From: Halocafeteria seosinensis
Lineage: Eukaryota > Sar > Bigyra > Bicosoecida
Direction of reading: 5' to 3'
NCBI GenBank assembly: GCA_001687465.1
Contig: LVLI01000179.1
Location: 1 to 34,621 of the forward strand
Length of the DNA: 34,621 nucleotides
The notes below the pieces were generated by a model. It made no database searches and was not told the DNA's origin. It worked only from the letters and a program-made list of their open reading frames with translations. This document shows, piece by piece, positions 1 to 9,493 of the stretch; the first letter of the stretch is position 1, and every line of letters begins with the position of its first letter. Made by a program: the position numbers and the translations under genes.

Positions 1-510
1 ATCTTATTCCGAGTCTCCAAGGTCTGCGTTGTTGTTTCACATGCCACTTCGGGACAATCCGAGTCCAAGGACGACCATTTCCCATCGCGTTCCCACCTCC
101 AGTTCGCAGTCGCAGCCATCTTGTCGCCCTTCGTATGATATGGAGTTCTAAGTCCTCTCTGTCCTCATGATACTGGAGGAAAACTTGGTACCGCACACAA
201 GCTGACGGCGGGAGGCAGCTCAACCTATACTTCCCCGGGACTGCTTTTCCCACACGAAGGACGCTGCGTCGAGATAGCTGGTCTGTACGTCATGTATAAA
301 AGCTGGTTAACCCGGCCCTGCTAGTGGAGCCTTCGCCATCTTCATCTGGTGTGCCCACAAGAAGTCCACTTCTGCATACCACATTCGATAGAATACCTGT
401 ACTGTAGACATTAATATGTACAGTCCATACCTGGTACTGTAGACATTAATATGTACAGTCCAAAAATAATAATGGAGCGTGGACAACGTGGGGAGCACGT
501 ATATAAATAA
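1..510 (-). pseudogene. 5' part of a kinase-TPR family copy, truncated at window edge
   Basis: This stretch is nearly identical to 14617-15105, which is the 5' end of a minus-strand kinase-like reading frame (see 14100-15008). On the minus strand it carries the same short frames (for example the run AKAPLAGPG and an R-M-W-Y-A-E-V-D stretch), but they are broken and no long frame survives. Compared with the right-hand copy it lacks about 12-18 bp near 338 and has an extra 35-bp duplication at 400-461. The rest of the copy would lie off the left edge. Being a family remnant is inferred from homology to the better copy; function cannot be judged here. Confidence 0.5.
400..461. repeat. 35-bp tandem direct repeat with imperfect palindrome
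   Basis: A 27-bp sequence starting TACTGTAGACATTAATATG occurs at 400-426 and again at 435-461, a period of 35 bp. The other copy of the region (15019-15050) has it only once, so it duplicated after the large segment did. Each unit is an imperfect inverted repeat, with ACTGTA and TACAGT at its ends and CAT/ATG inside. Confidence 0.85.
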
Positions 511-565
511 CCTCCACTGTCTGGGAGGGAAGACTTTCTCTTGGGAGGTATGAGCCCCGGAATGA

Positions 566-1065
566 TCCCTGTATGCGAAACTAACGGGTGCCCTTGGCGG
601 TGCAGCAGTACTGGTACCCGAGGCCGTTGCGGTTGGCGAATTTCAGGCGAAGGCGTAGTATACGTGGTAGCCGAGTTGGTAGATAGCCAATCGAAAATCT
701 CTCTGTTTGATATAACACACGCCTTGTCGTACGTGAGGCAGCGCCCAAGTAGTAGCTGCTGCTCCAGCTTTCTGAAAGCATCAGGGCGTCATTGAAGCTT
801 GTTTACTCTTTGCAAACTCCTCCATGTTATATACAATAGTTTATCCAGATCCTGTGCTCCCAAATTCAACGCTTTGCCCATAGCTTTTCTGGAGGGGACC
901 ACAACGGTAATGGAAGGCTAAAATTGACCGACGCGACGTACTTCGTACCCGAGTTCTCTAGTGCAGTGGCAAGCTCATACAGGCCTGCAATCGAGTTTCG
1001 AGCACTAGCATGGTAGGGCGTTATTTGCTGGAACAATGCATCTGATATTCCAAGCATTTTCGTTT
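566..1065 (-). pseudogene. TPR-like C-terminal remnant of a kinase-TPR gene (copy A)
   Basis: The minus strand is homologous to 19575-19870 and 13740-13990, where tetratricopeptide-like units are readable. Here the corresponding words are spread over frames: LHKRKCLEYQ near 1050, and near 700-780 a segment with LEQQLLLGRCLTYDKACVI. Several stops and frameshifts separate them, so no protein longer than about 60 residues is encoded. It follows directly on the kinase remnant in the sense of transcription (minus strand) and was probably its C-terminal domain. Most of this stretch (about 750-1065) is deleted in the copy at 18448-19345. TPR identity is inferred from pattern, not from a search. Confidence 0.5.
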
Positions 1066-1084
1066 ATGCAAATAGCTACTCTCA

Positions 1085-1860
1085 CTCACCAATGCCACAC
1101 ACTATAAACGGTGAGTAGTTCGACGATCTTCCGGCCTGGTCGACCAACTCCTTTCTAACGGCTCCATGATTCCCTCTGGATTATCATCCAGTAGTAAATC
1201 CAATCCGGACTTACACCCTCCAGCTTCAGCTGCACAGTCTCAAAGACACCCTCGAAAGATTCTTAACATGATACGTATAGTGATTGCGAGAGACCAAATA
1301 TCGGATTGTTTGGGGCCTTATCCAAGGACAGCAGTTTCAGGAGCCATAAACACCCCATGTTCCATACGGTGAGCCTTCTTCGGCTTCGAGAGAACGTGAT
1401 GTCCTCACGGTGTGCGTCGTACGAGCCAACCTGAAATCGCTGACCGATATCACCGTACTAAGTAAAGTGTGTTGAGGCAGATCTGAGTAAATCAGGTCTG
1501 CCAAATACATATGCAAACGACGTTAGTTAACGCGCGTAGCTTTAAGAGAGTTGCAAGGTTTTCCCAATGCTTATTGTTTTCAAACTTGGTTGCACTAAAG
1601 CGCGAGTCGTCTCCGAAATCTCAGTGATTGTGAGCAGCAGCTCGTGGGAGCTCATTTCCGAGTTACTCTCTCACCAGTCCGACTGAATTGGGCTCGCTCA
1701 CCACCACATACAAGGGCACAACATTTAGATGCGTTGAAACCCGTTGGAGAAAAACACAACCTCTTTTGAATTGAGATGTCCCCATCCATCCTTCGCAACT
1801 TGGCCCGGTAGATAGAGCCGCATCCCCCTTGTCGAATCAACTAGCGACGAGCAGTCTGAG
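1085..1860 (-). pseudogene. Ser/Thr/Tyr protein kinase domain, decayed (copy A)
   Basis: Kinase landmarks occur in the right order on the minus strand, split over frames. The glycine-rich loop is at about 1793-1843 (IRQGGCGSIYRAKL). A degraded catalytic loop reads SDLPQHTLL near 1470-1500, where families have H-R-D-L-K-P-x-N. The activation segment near 1429-1443 has VSDFRLAR, with Arg replacing the Gly of DFG. After a one-base shift near 1365 comes FMAPETAV with a following SDIWSLAIT, the APE motif and subdomain IX. Subdomain XI reads LERSWSTRPEDR at about 1105-1150. Stops and frameshifts between these blocks and the loss of the DFG glycine make this a pseudogene. The order and spacing leave little doubt about the family. 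Confidence 0.72.
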
Positions 1861-1879
1861 GTGCCACTCCATTTTCCCA

Positions 1880-2690
1880 AATCAAATCACTCCACAAGTA
1901 CTTTGGGTAGAACTCATCTGTCCTTTGTGCGTAGACGCACTGCAGCACAGTAGGATCTGAGCGTTCTTGCCTTTCTTTGAATCCACTGGCTTATCGTCAT
2001 GGGGCGCAAGTAGCGCAGGGTGATGATGACGAAGAAGAAGAGTAGTACAGTACTGTATGGCTGGTGAAGTTTTTGTTGCTGCCTTCCGTAACGGAAGTTC
2101 CGTTGGAGACTTCAAATCCACAGCTCGCTCATCCTTCATGGCGCGCAAGTTGCGTAACAGACACCAAGATCTGTTTCAGCATACGATGGTTCGACGTCGA
2201 TGTGATCATTCCAAAGATCTGCATGATCGTATTCCTAGTCTGTTTCCTATGCCGTGAAACTTCGGACGAATCCGGGGAAAGTCCGAGGACGGATGACCTT
2301 TACCTCGAGTTCTCGGGCACATCCATCATCTTGCCTTTCTTTGTATGAGATGAAGCTCTTAAGTAACTTCTCTGTTTCCTCATGACAAAGGAGGAAATAT
2401 ACCATAATACACCGCAAGCTATGTTTCCCCCCCTCCCCCGGGAACGGGTGTTTCCCACACGACACGAGGGACACTGCCTGGTCTGTCGTGTATAAGAAAG
2501 CTAAGCTTGGTGTATATATTGTACTGTGTACTTGTAGTGGGTCATCTTCATCGTCCACGGCTAGTCTGGTCAGCCCATACAGTACCCCATAAACGACCCT
2601 CATTCGATAGAATACCCGTACTATAGGCATTGATATTATGTACGCACAGTCCATACATACATACATACGTTGTACAACACACACGTTGTA
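1880..2690 (-). pseudogene. N-terminal/upstream part of kinase copy A
   Basis: This region aligns with 14300-15050, the part that precedes the kinase glycine loop in copy C. Shared minus-strand words are STHKG-x-MSS, a Ser/Lys-rich stretch followed by repeated Ser/His codons, and HEETEKLLKSF matching QYHEDREDLEL. The longest frame (about 186 codons, 2247-2807) is out of register with the kinase and rich in sequence explained by short repeats, so I do not call it a gene. It lies immediately upstream of the kinase remnant at 1085-1860. Confidence 0.5.
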
Positions 2691-2698
2691 CAACACAA
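2652..2698. repeat. Simple tandem repeats (CATA)n and 16-bp dimer
   Basis: CATACATACATACATACG at about 2652-2669 runs into two copies of a 16-bp unit (ACGTTGTACAACACAC, 2667-2682 and 2683-2698). The unit contains the palindrome TTGTACAA. The corresponding place in unit 2 does not have it. Confidence 0.85.
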
Positions 2699-2929
2699 CA
2701 AGGTGGTGGCAGACTCTAACTCGTATAGTATTAAGGCTTTTTTGGCTGGGTTTTGCTGGAAGTTGAAGTTGTGGAGGCAGCCTTTTCGGGGTTTGGGTTA
2801 TACACACAGATTAGAACCAGACAACACTCGACAACAAGGAACCTTACTGTATCTCAGCAGAAAACACTCTGCAGGAGAGGATCGATCTTGAAGCGCTGAC
2901 GATGGTATGGGGGTACAGCCCTCAACATA

Positions 2930-3190
2930 CATCGCCATCGCCACATACATACTTCGGCCAACTAAGATTTTGGTGGTATCATGTGGTTTAAAGCATTCCT
3001 CTTTTGGGACGCAAGAGAAGCCGATGGCAGCGATTCCTGGGGATGGAAGATTGAACGAGTTGTCCCGATAAGAATCTACAGTGCGGCAGGCTGAGGTACG
3101 GCGAACGTTCGGATTTTTGAGCTGGTACCACGCACCACCATCAGCGTCAGTGTGTCCTCGGTGCCTTCCGTTTAGACAGTATCCAACCAT
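2930..3190 (-). pseudogene. FGE/SUMF1-like C-terminal fragment, copy 1
   Basis: The minus-strand reading contains GGAWYQL, then RRTSACR, then IGFSCVPKEE within about 60 residues. This matches the order of the C-terminal signature of formylglycine-generating-enzyme / sulfatase-modifying-factor domains (R-G-G-S-W ... R-x-A-x-R ... x-G-F-R-C). Those domains oxidise a cysteine or act on other small substrates in the secretory pathway. Only the last part is present (the domain is normally over 200 residues). The frame continues to 2798, but a GTATGT donor-like site just after the ILVGR run suggests an exon end there. Its apparent start overlaps the start of the plus-strand decarboxylase fragment in one CCATGG. 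Family call from pattern only; it could be another protein with a similar motif. Confidence 0.45.
3109..3139. repeat. Direct repeat flanking decarboxylase fragment, left copy
   Basis: CGGATTTTTGAGCTGGTACC followed by ACGCACCACCA recurs at 3701-3731 with about three mismatches, on the other side of the decarboxylase fragment. Unit 2 has the same arrangement (21533 region and 22135 region). The repeat is the GGAWY part of the FGE-like fragment, so a piece of that gene lies on both sides of the decarboxylase piece. Confidence 0.7.
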
Positions 3191-3709
3191 GGCCGGCGGA
3201 AGCGCGAATCCCTCTGACAAGGAGGATCTGGAGACTCTTCGGAGAGTTCAGTCGTGGGAGCAATGGCGGTCTCAAGCCAAGCCAAGGATATGGTGGACTA
3301 CTACATTTTCTTGGAAAAGCAGCAGCAGAACTCTGATGAGACGAACTCGCTTCCGGTCAAAAAGTCAAGCGGAACCGGGATATCTTAAGGTACGTGTGCT
3401 CCCTTCACCCTATCAATCATCAAGCAACTGCGACACAGTCTATAAGAACGCCAAAAAAAAAGTTAAATTCACGTGATGATGCCTTCTTTGCAGAATCGTC
3501 TACGTAAAAGCGTACCTGAAGATGCTGAAGCGTTCCAGGACGTACTTCAGGATGTCCAGAAGCATATTATGCCGGGTATCACGCATTCGCAGCATCCTAG
3601 CTTCTTCGCATACTTCAGCGCCAATTCGTCTGGCCCAGGAATACTCGGATCTATGCTGAGTTCCATGTTCAATGTCATTGGCTTTTCTTGAGTGACTAGC
3701 CCGGATTTT
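3189..3709 (+). pseudogene. Aromatic-L-amino-acid decarboxylase N-terminal fragment, copy 1
   Basis: Exon 1 (3189-3389) and exon 2 (from 3494), separated by a 104-nt GTACGT...GCAG intron, encode the start of a group II PLP-dependent decarboxylase. Recognisable words are MVDYYIFLEK, AEPGYLK, then after the intron DVQKHIMPGITH, FFAYFSANSS and GSMLSSMFNVIGFS. Members of this family decarboxylate Tyr, Trp or Dopa and are about 480-500 residues. Here only about 130 are present, and the PLP-binding lysine region is absent. The middle of exon 1 (about 3282-3365) is out of frame and the frame returns before AEPGYLK, so two compensating shifts are present. A TGA at 3689-3691 replaces the Trp that normally follows G-F-S. 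Copy 1 also lacks 12 nt present in copy 2. Homology ends after the conserved T-S-P at about 3703. Confidence 0.8.
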
Positions 3710-3766
3710 CGAGCGGGTACCACGCACCACCACCTATTCGCTCTGCCGCTTACCATACGAAGAAGC

Positions 3767-4800
3767 AACAGATGTACCGGAACCAACTTATTAAGTTTTT
3801 ATTGGTGATTCTGACGCTACCACTTTCATTCCTGTCAATGTCGATGACTCAATCTTGGCTGCCGAAAGAGGAAAAAATGATTTTGGTTTTACAGCTGATA
3901 GCTTCCCGCGAACCTCCCCATTTGACAATGTGCGTCTATATCAAGAGTTCGAACAGCGAAAAGAAGAAATCCGCATTCTGTCTGAGAGTGGCGAGAGTGG
4001 TATACGTGAGAGGATTAGAGTAGTGGGAGAACTTCGTAAGCGGCACAAATTGGACCAGCGAAGGATGGTACCACCGTAGGAAGCAGAAAAAAGTTATACT
4101 CGGGGAAGAGAATCTCTCACTGCCAAAAGTGCAAAATATCGTGTTCGGTGGCTTCATAATTAGGTGCGGGGCTCCTTGATTGGGAATTGACGGTGACCGG
4201 CAATGGAGAAATACCGACATCCTAATGAGAGAGGAATATGACCGCATCTGGGGCAATGTCAATGATCTACAGGGCCATTGCGAGTTGCCCCGAAGGGCTG
4301 CTGAGGTTACTTGGATTCGTTCCCGTGATACTCATTGTGGTACTGGAGGACAAAGTTGGGTACTTCGCAAACACGGCACCGCTCGAACTTGGTCTCACTG
4401 ATCGAACTTTGCCACGGTTCGGAGCAAGCATTAGGGAAGAGATGACGCCGACGCTTTCGTGCGTGGCAAATGCACTTAGTCAAAGGGAGGCTACGATAGT
4501 ACCGAATGGAAGCTTCTTATCGAAGATATTCAGCACCACGAGAGAAACATCTCCCAGCTTTCGTCATTTCCTGAAGAGCCAGACGAGCAATACATTCTCA
4601 TTGTCTGTGCTCAGCAAATTGGAGCGACAGTGTCGTGAATTGATGTGCACGATGACGAAGTTTGTAACGTCGTTGCACAGCAATGAAATGCGTCTACCGC
4701 AGATAAAATGGAAGCGGGCAAAGTGTGACGATGGTGTGTGGTTTGATCGAAGCAAAGAGAATTGTGGACTCGAGGGACCGTCTCTTGTCTCTGCGAGGTA
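3767..4800 (+). pseudogene. Unidentified decayed coding block, copy 1
   Basis: This is homologous to 22180-23210. Coding-like words in unit 2 (FIGDSDATTFIPV, DDSILAAERGKND, PFDNVRLYQEF, REEIxxLSES...) are here broken by a TAA at about 3808 where copy 2 has TAC. Further right, a different frame is open from 4238 to 4801 and includes MIYRAIASCPEGLLRLLGF and LSKLERQCRELMCTMTKF. Both words recur in copy 2, where that frame has stops. I do not recognise the family. The block reads like exons of one gene (charged helical stretches with coiled-coil character), decayed differently in each copy. Confidence 0.4.
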
Positions 4801-4899
4801 GAGTCACCGAAGCCTCCACTCCACTACCATACTCTCCAGGGTAGATTAGGGCCTCAAACCTCAAGCTTGGATGAACTTGCGGAATTAATTTCCCCTTAA

Positions 4900-5660
4900 T
4901 TGTTCTACCAGATACACTCAGACAAGTGTAGTCATCATAACGGCAACGATATTCTTCTGTCACATCACACAATGGAAGAGTCAACAACAGACGGTATCGG
5001 AAGCAGAGATCCAGGGTCTTGCTGATGCGAACGCTGTTTATTGTATAAGGCTATTTCGTTTCGACGAGCCGTTGGGCCCGCATTGGAAGAGTTTTTATTC
5101 TCCTTTGAGACGCGAAAGAAGCAGACAGGAGCGACTCTTGTATATGGTATGGGAAAGCCCCTACGCTCTCAACTCGAAACGAAGCTACGCAGCGGCATAC
5201 GCAGCGGCATGCTCGCGGCGGTACTACCGCCAATTGACCATGGAGCCCCCATTATTAGGAGGTGGCTACATGTGTACACCCGTGCAATGAACCCATTTCT
5301 GGGGCCGAGGATTTGGACGTTTTCAAATCGAAGGCTCTCCACTATTACGGCACTGCTCGTATGGAGTATTCCACTTTGCGTTGCTTCCGGGAGGGTAAGG
5401 CAAACAGATGAAATCAGGCTCGGAGAACAGAATCTGTATTGCGACATGTTTGCACAACGATGAAATTGCTACTTCCAATAATTCTGCAGTGTGGTTCGAT
5501 GAACTTCGATCCCTCCGAAATTACCCTGCAGTACAGTAGCTGGATGCTCAATTTGGAGGAGATGTACTCCAAGCTACTAGATTGGTATGGCGCCGCCATG
5601 AGCCATCACTACAGTCGCACAATTAGTTCCTTGTCTATCACGAGAAAGTGGTGATCGTTT
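4900..5660 (+). pseudogene. Unidentified decayed coding block with repeat-related module, copy 1
   Basis: It corresponds to 23300-24050. Frames of 70-140 codons are open in two registers, for example 5041-5463 and 5439-5654. The words FDEPLGPHWKSF, RERSRQERLLYMVWE and WYGAAMSHHYSRTI recur in the other copy. The middle part (about 5095-5300) is also distantly related to 7010-7200 and 26555-26745 (word APTLSTR-EE/DD), so one ancestral exon was amplified several times locally. No known domain seen. None of the frames begins at a convincing start. Confidence 0.35.
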
Positions 5661-6470
5661 ACGACATTGAATTATGAACAGAGATATGCCACCACTTTCA
5701 TATCAATGGCTTGCAGCGGGCACATTTCCCTCTATCACTAGAATCAGCATGTGGTTTGCCCAAAGCACATCAAGACGAAGTCGACAAGTAGGACTACGAA
5801 ATAGATGGTCGGAAACGATGAATCTCCACGGTTGAACTATCGGCACGTGAGGAATGCGCTGGGCGGGAAACCATGCTCATGGGTGCTACTTGGTATTGTT
5901 CTGGTAAAGAACCCGCCAATGAATGAGTAACGCGAGAGTACTTCGAATTTTTACAATAACGAGTGGAGAGCACTTACTGATGATTTGCCCAACATTTCGA
6001 TACTAGCAAACGGAGAAAAAAGCGGAGTATCATGGCCGCTGGCCAAACTGTTCGAGTTATCTCAATCTCGGGGGCGCTAGTGCTAGGTTAACAAAAACGC
6101 TCTCACTGTCGCTGTACGCACTAACTCTGAAGGAGGTCAGAAGTTGAATCGCGGCATGCTTACGCAAGAACAAAGCTCGTCGTGTCGTGCGGAATGGTAA
6201 ATAACCGACCTCGTGGCGATCCAGTGAGATTAAATGGTAGCTGCCAACTTCATGTTTGGGGCACCAGTTTAAATCTCCCCAGACTTGCTTCGCAGCCCCA
6301 CTTACTATACTATGGTGTGGCAACGGCCTATGCTCTTATCTGACAATAACGGTCCAAAGAGTGTTAAGTTCTCGAGAAACTGCGCTGTAACACTGCTACA
6401 TAAATTTTCGGAAACCTATTATCTTCCGCCCTTCTTGGGAAGTGACAATCGACCTAGACCTACTAGAAGG
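5661..6470. other. Duplicated sequence without recognisable gene
   Basis: It is closely similar to 24050-24835, with only scattered substitutions and small indels. The longest frames (80-90 codons on the minus strand at 6057-6323 and its counterpart 24422-24688) are conserved between copies, but that is expected from recent duplication and they show no domain. I see no gene here. Confidence 0.5.
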
Positions 6471-6486
6471 AAACTAAAAAGAATCG

Positions 6487-6822
6487 AAGGGACACATAAA
6501 GAAAGAGGGTACTCCTCGAGAATGGGCGGACGTATATGAAGCTAAGCATGGGAAGATGAATCGAATCGCAACAGAGTCGACCCTCTCGCATCAGTTGCTG
6601 TGGGTTGTCAGTCAACTTGTGATTGATCCAGATAATCCCTCTGGTCCTGCTATGGAAGTTCGTTCTGGCATCCATGGGGCTTCCCTCACAGGACAAGGGA
6701 TCAAACGGAAGTTTAAGATCTCAAGCCTTGTTCTAGTCCCTGACGGTATTAGTGTACGAAAGGCACAGAAGTTGGAAAAGAGACAGGCGACTTTCACGTC
6801 ACAGATGGTTTCCACAGTGTAG
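6487..6822 (+). CDS. Hypothetical small ORF / exon, copy 1
   Basis: An open frame of about 110 codons follows a TAA; the first ATG is at 6556 (88 residues). It reads EGTPREWADVYEAKHGK before the ATG and MEVRSGIHGASLTGQGIKRK after it. Copy 2 (25211-25543) is the same frame with few differences, several of them conservative (I/V, I/T, R/Q), then diverges and ends earlier. The frame looks more coding-like than its surroundings but matches no family I know. It may be one exon of a larger lost gene. A related word (TLSHQL / TLAHQL) recurs in the repeats at 8340, 26390, 27950 and 28935. Confidence 0.35.
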   Translation, partial: KGHIKKEGTPREWADVYEAKHGKMNRIATESTLSHQLLWVVSQLVIDPDNPSGPAMEVRSGIHGASLTGQGIKRKFKISSLVLVPDGISVRKAQKLEKRQATFTSQMVSTV

Positions 6823-6829
6823 TTCTTCA

Positions 6830-8700
6830 TTACTTAAAGAGAGGATACGTCTGTTGCCTCTCAACGAGGGAGCGTTGAACAACGGTGACGAGAGAGGTGT
6901 GTCATTCTTTTGAGTGAGGGCGGGAGTACTCAAGTTGAGGATTCAAGATATTTTTTCACTGTGTCAGATGAGTAAGGCAGCGTACTTTTCTTCTTTTTCG
7001 AGAGTTGAAAGAACGAGACTGCAGCGGTTCCTTGATAGAGCATGGGAAGAGCCCCAACGTTGTCAACTCGAGACGACGTTGCGGAAGCGAAACTAGGCAT
7101 CTGCATGCTTGCATGCGCACTTGAGCGTTTTGAAACCGACGTTGCCGCCAGTCGACTGTGCATATCGTATTATAACAGGTCAATAGATGTACAGCTGCAC
7201 AATTAAGGCCTTACTGGTTCGGCAGTACTACTTTGGTTTCCGTCAATGATGCCGAGACTCTACTAATCCTTTGGAAGCTTGCTTGCCGGTTGAGGACAGA
7301 GTGATAAGGGGTCTACGACACTCTGATAGACTCTGTGTTTCCTATTCCATCCAAGCATTCAAGCGCGTTTCAAGTATGAAGAACCGTCAGTCGAAGGGAG
7401 AGACGAAGGCCGCTGCGCCGTCTGAAAAGAGCAACGTGGTGTGTATGGGAGGATCAGAATTGTCAAGGAAATTCATAGGTAGCACAAACTGCACCAAGGA
7501 GCGAGAGCGGTTTAAAAACAAGCCGAGAGAGACATGCCCGAGAGAAGAACGCCTTCACTACCCGAAAGTATGGTTCGATTGCTTAGCTAGGCTGTATGAT
7601 TTGGCTGTCCGCGCCGTACAGGCTCTGAGCTATTGCTAGATCCGCGATGCGTGACGCTATGATTCGTAACGGTGAAACGAACCTTGGAGTCCTCTATGTT
7701 CAGTAAATTACTACGAGACGAAATCCACACTGCGGCGTTTGCCAACAAGGAGCCACTCGCATCGCTCTCGTCAAAGTTCTAAACAATGGTTTGGGACGAA
7801 AGATATTGTTTCCCCGTGAGCGATATACGTATCCGAAGGCTTCCCACTATTGCGATACTGCCGAACGGAAGTGTGGTGTCCAGGAAAGACACCGCTAAGG
7901 CAAAGCGTTCCACTACTCGTTAGTATGGCAAAGGCTAGACGATCAGTTAGAATCATGCTCGGAGATCGGAAGTAGTATTGAGAATTGTTGCACAACGACG
8001 GAATTGTGTCTGCCACGTTACAGACCCTCGCTATACAGAGATAGAGTCGGAGCTGACAAACTCGGATGAGGAAGGGCGAAGTAATCCCGGGGACAAGCCA
8101 GAGCATTAATCCGCAACCTGATGTTTCGAAAATGCATCAGAAGCAATTGTACTAGCTACGAAAGGGTCACGTCTACCAACGCATGGAGTGATGCTACATG
8201 ATTGGCAGGTACTGGTACTTAAGGAAGTGTCTACGAAAGACTAAACGAAGATACGCAAGAATAAAGACCAGTCGCATGAAGGAGTTCTCTGATGATTCGG
8301 TAGATCAGCTATTGCAAAGATGATAACATAAAGCGAATTCACCCTCGCGCATCAGTTGCATACCATGCTTATTTGGAGTGAAGTATTTGAGTCCACGGAG
8401 AACTGAAACAATCCTCCGCCGTGCTCATCGGAGAGTGTACGCGCATGCCAAGAACCGGAAGAAGGCGCTAGCCAAACAGGACAACGAAAGAAAGAGATAT
8501 TATGCTCCCTTATCCAGGAGCACCGGAGGCAACAAAAGCTGCAATTGATGAGAAGAGGCACGCCTGAAAGCAGTGAGAGCCGTACTTGTGGGCGAAGAAC
8601 TTCTCTCCCCAGCAAACGCCTTATTATGAGTATTAAGTGGAGCTATTCCTCTTGACGGTCTGCGTGTCCCCTCTCCAAAGGTAAGAGCTCGAATTCACAA
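6830..8700. repeat. Complex repeat-rich block, unit 1
   Basis: This is a mosaic of modules that recur in unit 2. Module a (7020-7208) recurs at 26555-26745. Module b (7208-7680) recurs at 25770-26215 and 26745-27240. Module c (7740-7990) recurs at 27270-27400 and 28300-28520. Module d (8200-8400) recurs at 26248-26440, 27790-27980 and 28790-28990. Module e (8400-8690) recurs at 27985-28300, 28990-29290 and 33120-33310. Some modules carry open frames, for example 7377-7639 beginning MKNRQSKGETKAAAPSEK. The same sequence in other copies is open in a different frame or closed, so no gene is called. No terminal inverted repeats, LTRs or transposase words were seen. Confidence 0.6.
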
Positions 8701-9493
8701 GCGAGTTGTTCGTGATGGCTGGAAACGAGTTTAAAGGGTAGAACTATTGGCACGTGAAAATTGCGCTGGATGGGAATTGATGGAATGATGCTTATGGGTG
8801 CTACTTGATAAGTATCATGGGCAAAGAAACCACTTTAATTGCATCACCCAACTATGCTATTTCTCAGGAGCAATGAATGTGTACTGCGGGAGGTCGTCGA
8901 TTTTTCCGATGATGGTTTGTGAGCACTTGCTGATGGCGTGCCCACCATTTCCATACTAGTAACTAGAGATGTAAGCAGCGCCGCTCGCCGAACCGTCAGG
9001 AGTCATAGTCCTTTCAGGAAGTGCTAGGCTTCTACAGGTGCGTCGCTATTGTTACTGCTACTAAGTCGCCGACGCCACATCATAGTCCACCCATTCCGGG
9101 AAAGTTATAAGCGAGCTAGACCTACTGGTGGTGCTACTCGAGGACGAGGCTACACTTGTACAATTGACGTTTCTCTCATGGCTTTTTAATCCACAGAATT
9201 ATTTATTTCAGTCCGAAAATAAGCCGTGGATAAAGGGAGGGCTGAACGCTATAGTATGCAACTAGTGAGTCCAACGAAGCTGAGCTTCATCTGCTTCCCG
9301 GATAAGTTGGAAGGCTCAGTCTGGATGAACTTGTATCATATTGCATTAAATAAGAGTCAGAACTGCTGTCGGGTACATACTTAATTTAGGTAAGATTGTT
9401 AAGCTACTGCAACAAATATCACTCATTAACTGTATTTAGCTACACGTCCACATTTCTCTTGATTCATTCCTTGAAATGCTTTGCCAAACATCT
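8701..9493. other. Intergenic, downstream of GLUG gene 1
   Basis: It is similar to 29330-30129 in unit 2, apart from small indels (for example about 35 bp of GGAAG-rich sequence present at 29620-29655 and missing here). No reading frame longer than about 60 codons and no recognisable RNA. It contains the presumed 3' flank and polyadenylation region of the minus-strand gene ending at 9494. Confidence 0.5.

Noticed and set aside
2247-2807. Minus-strand 186-codon frame as an independent gene
   Set aside because: It crosses simple repeats and a rearrangement junction, and only a short part matches the 5' region of the other kinase copies in frame.
5041-5463. Plus-strand 140-codon frame as a gene
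   Set aside because: No ATG at its start, closed by stops in the unit-2 copy, and its sequence is explained as one register of a decayed, locally repeated module.
6830-9000. LTR retrotransposon or DNA transposon
   Set aside because: Repeats are direct and nested, but I find no reverse transcriptase, integrase or transposase motifs, no terminal inverted repeats and no primer-binding site.
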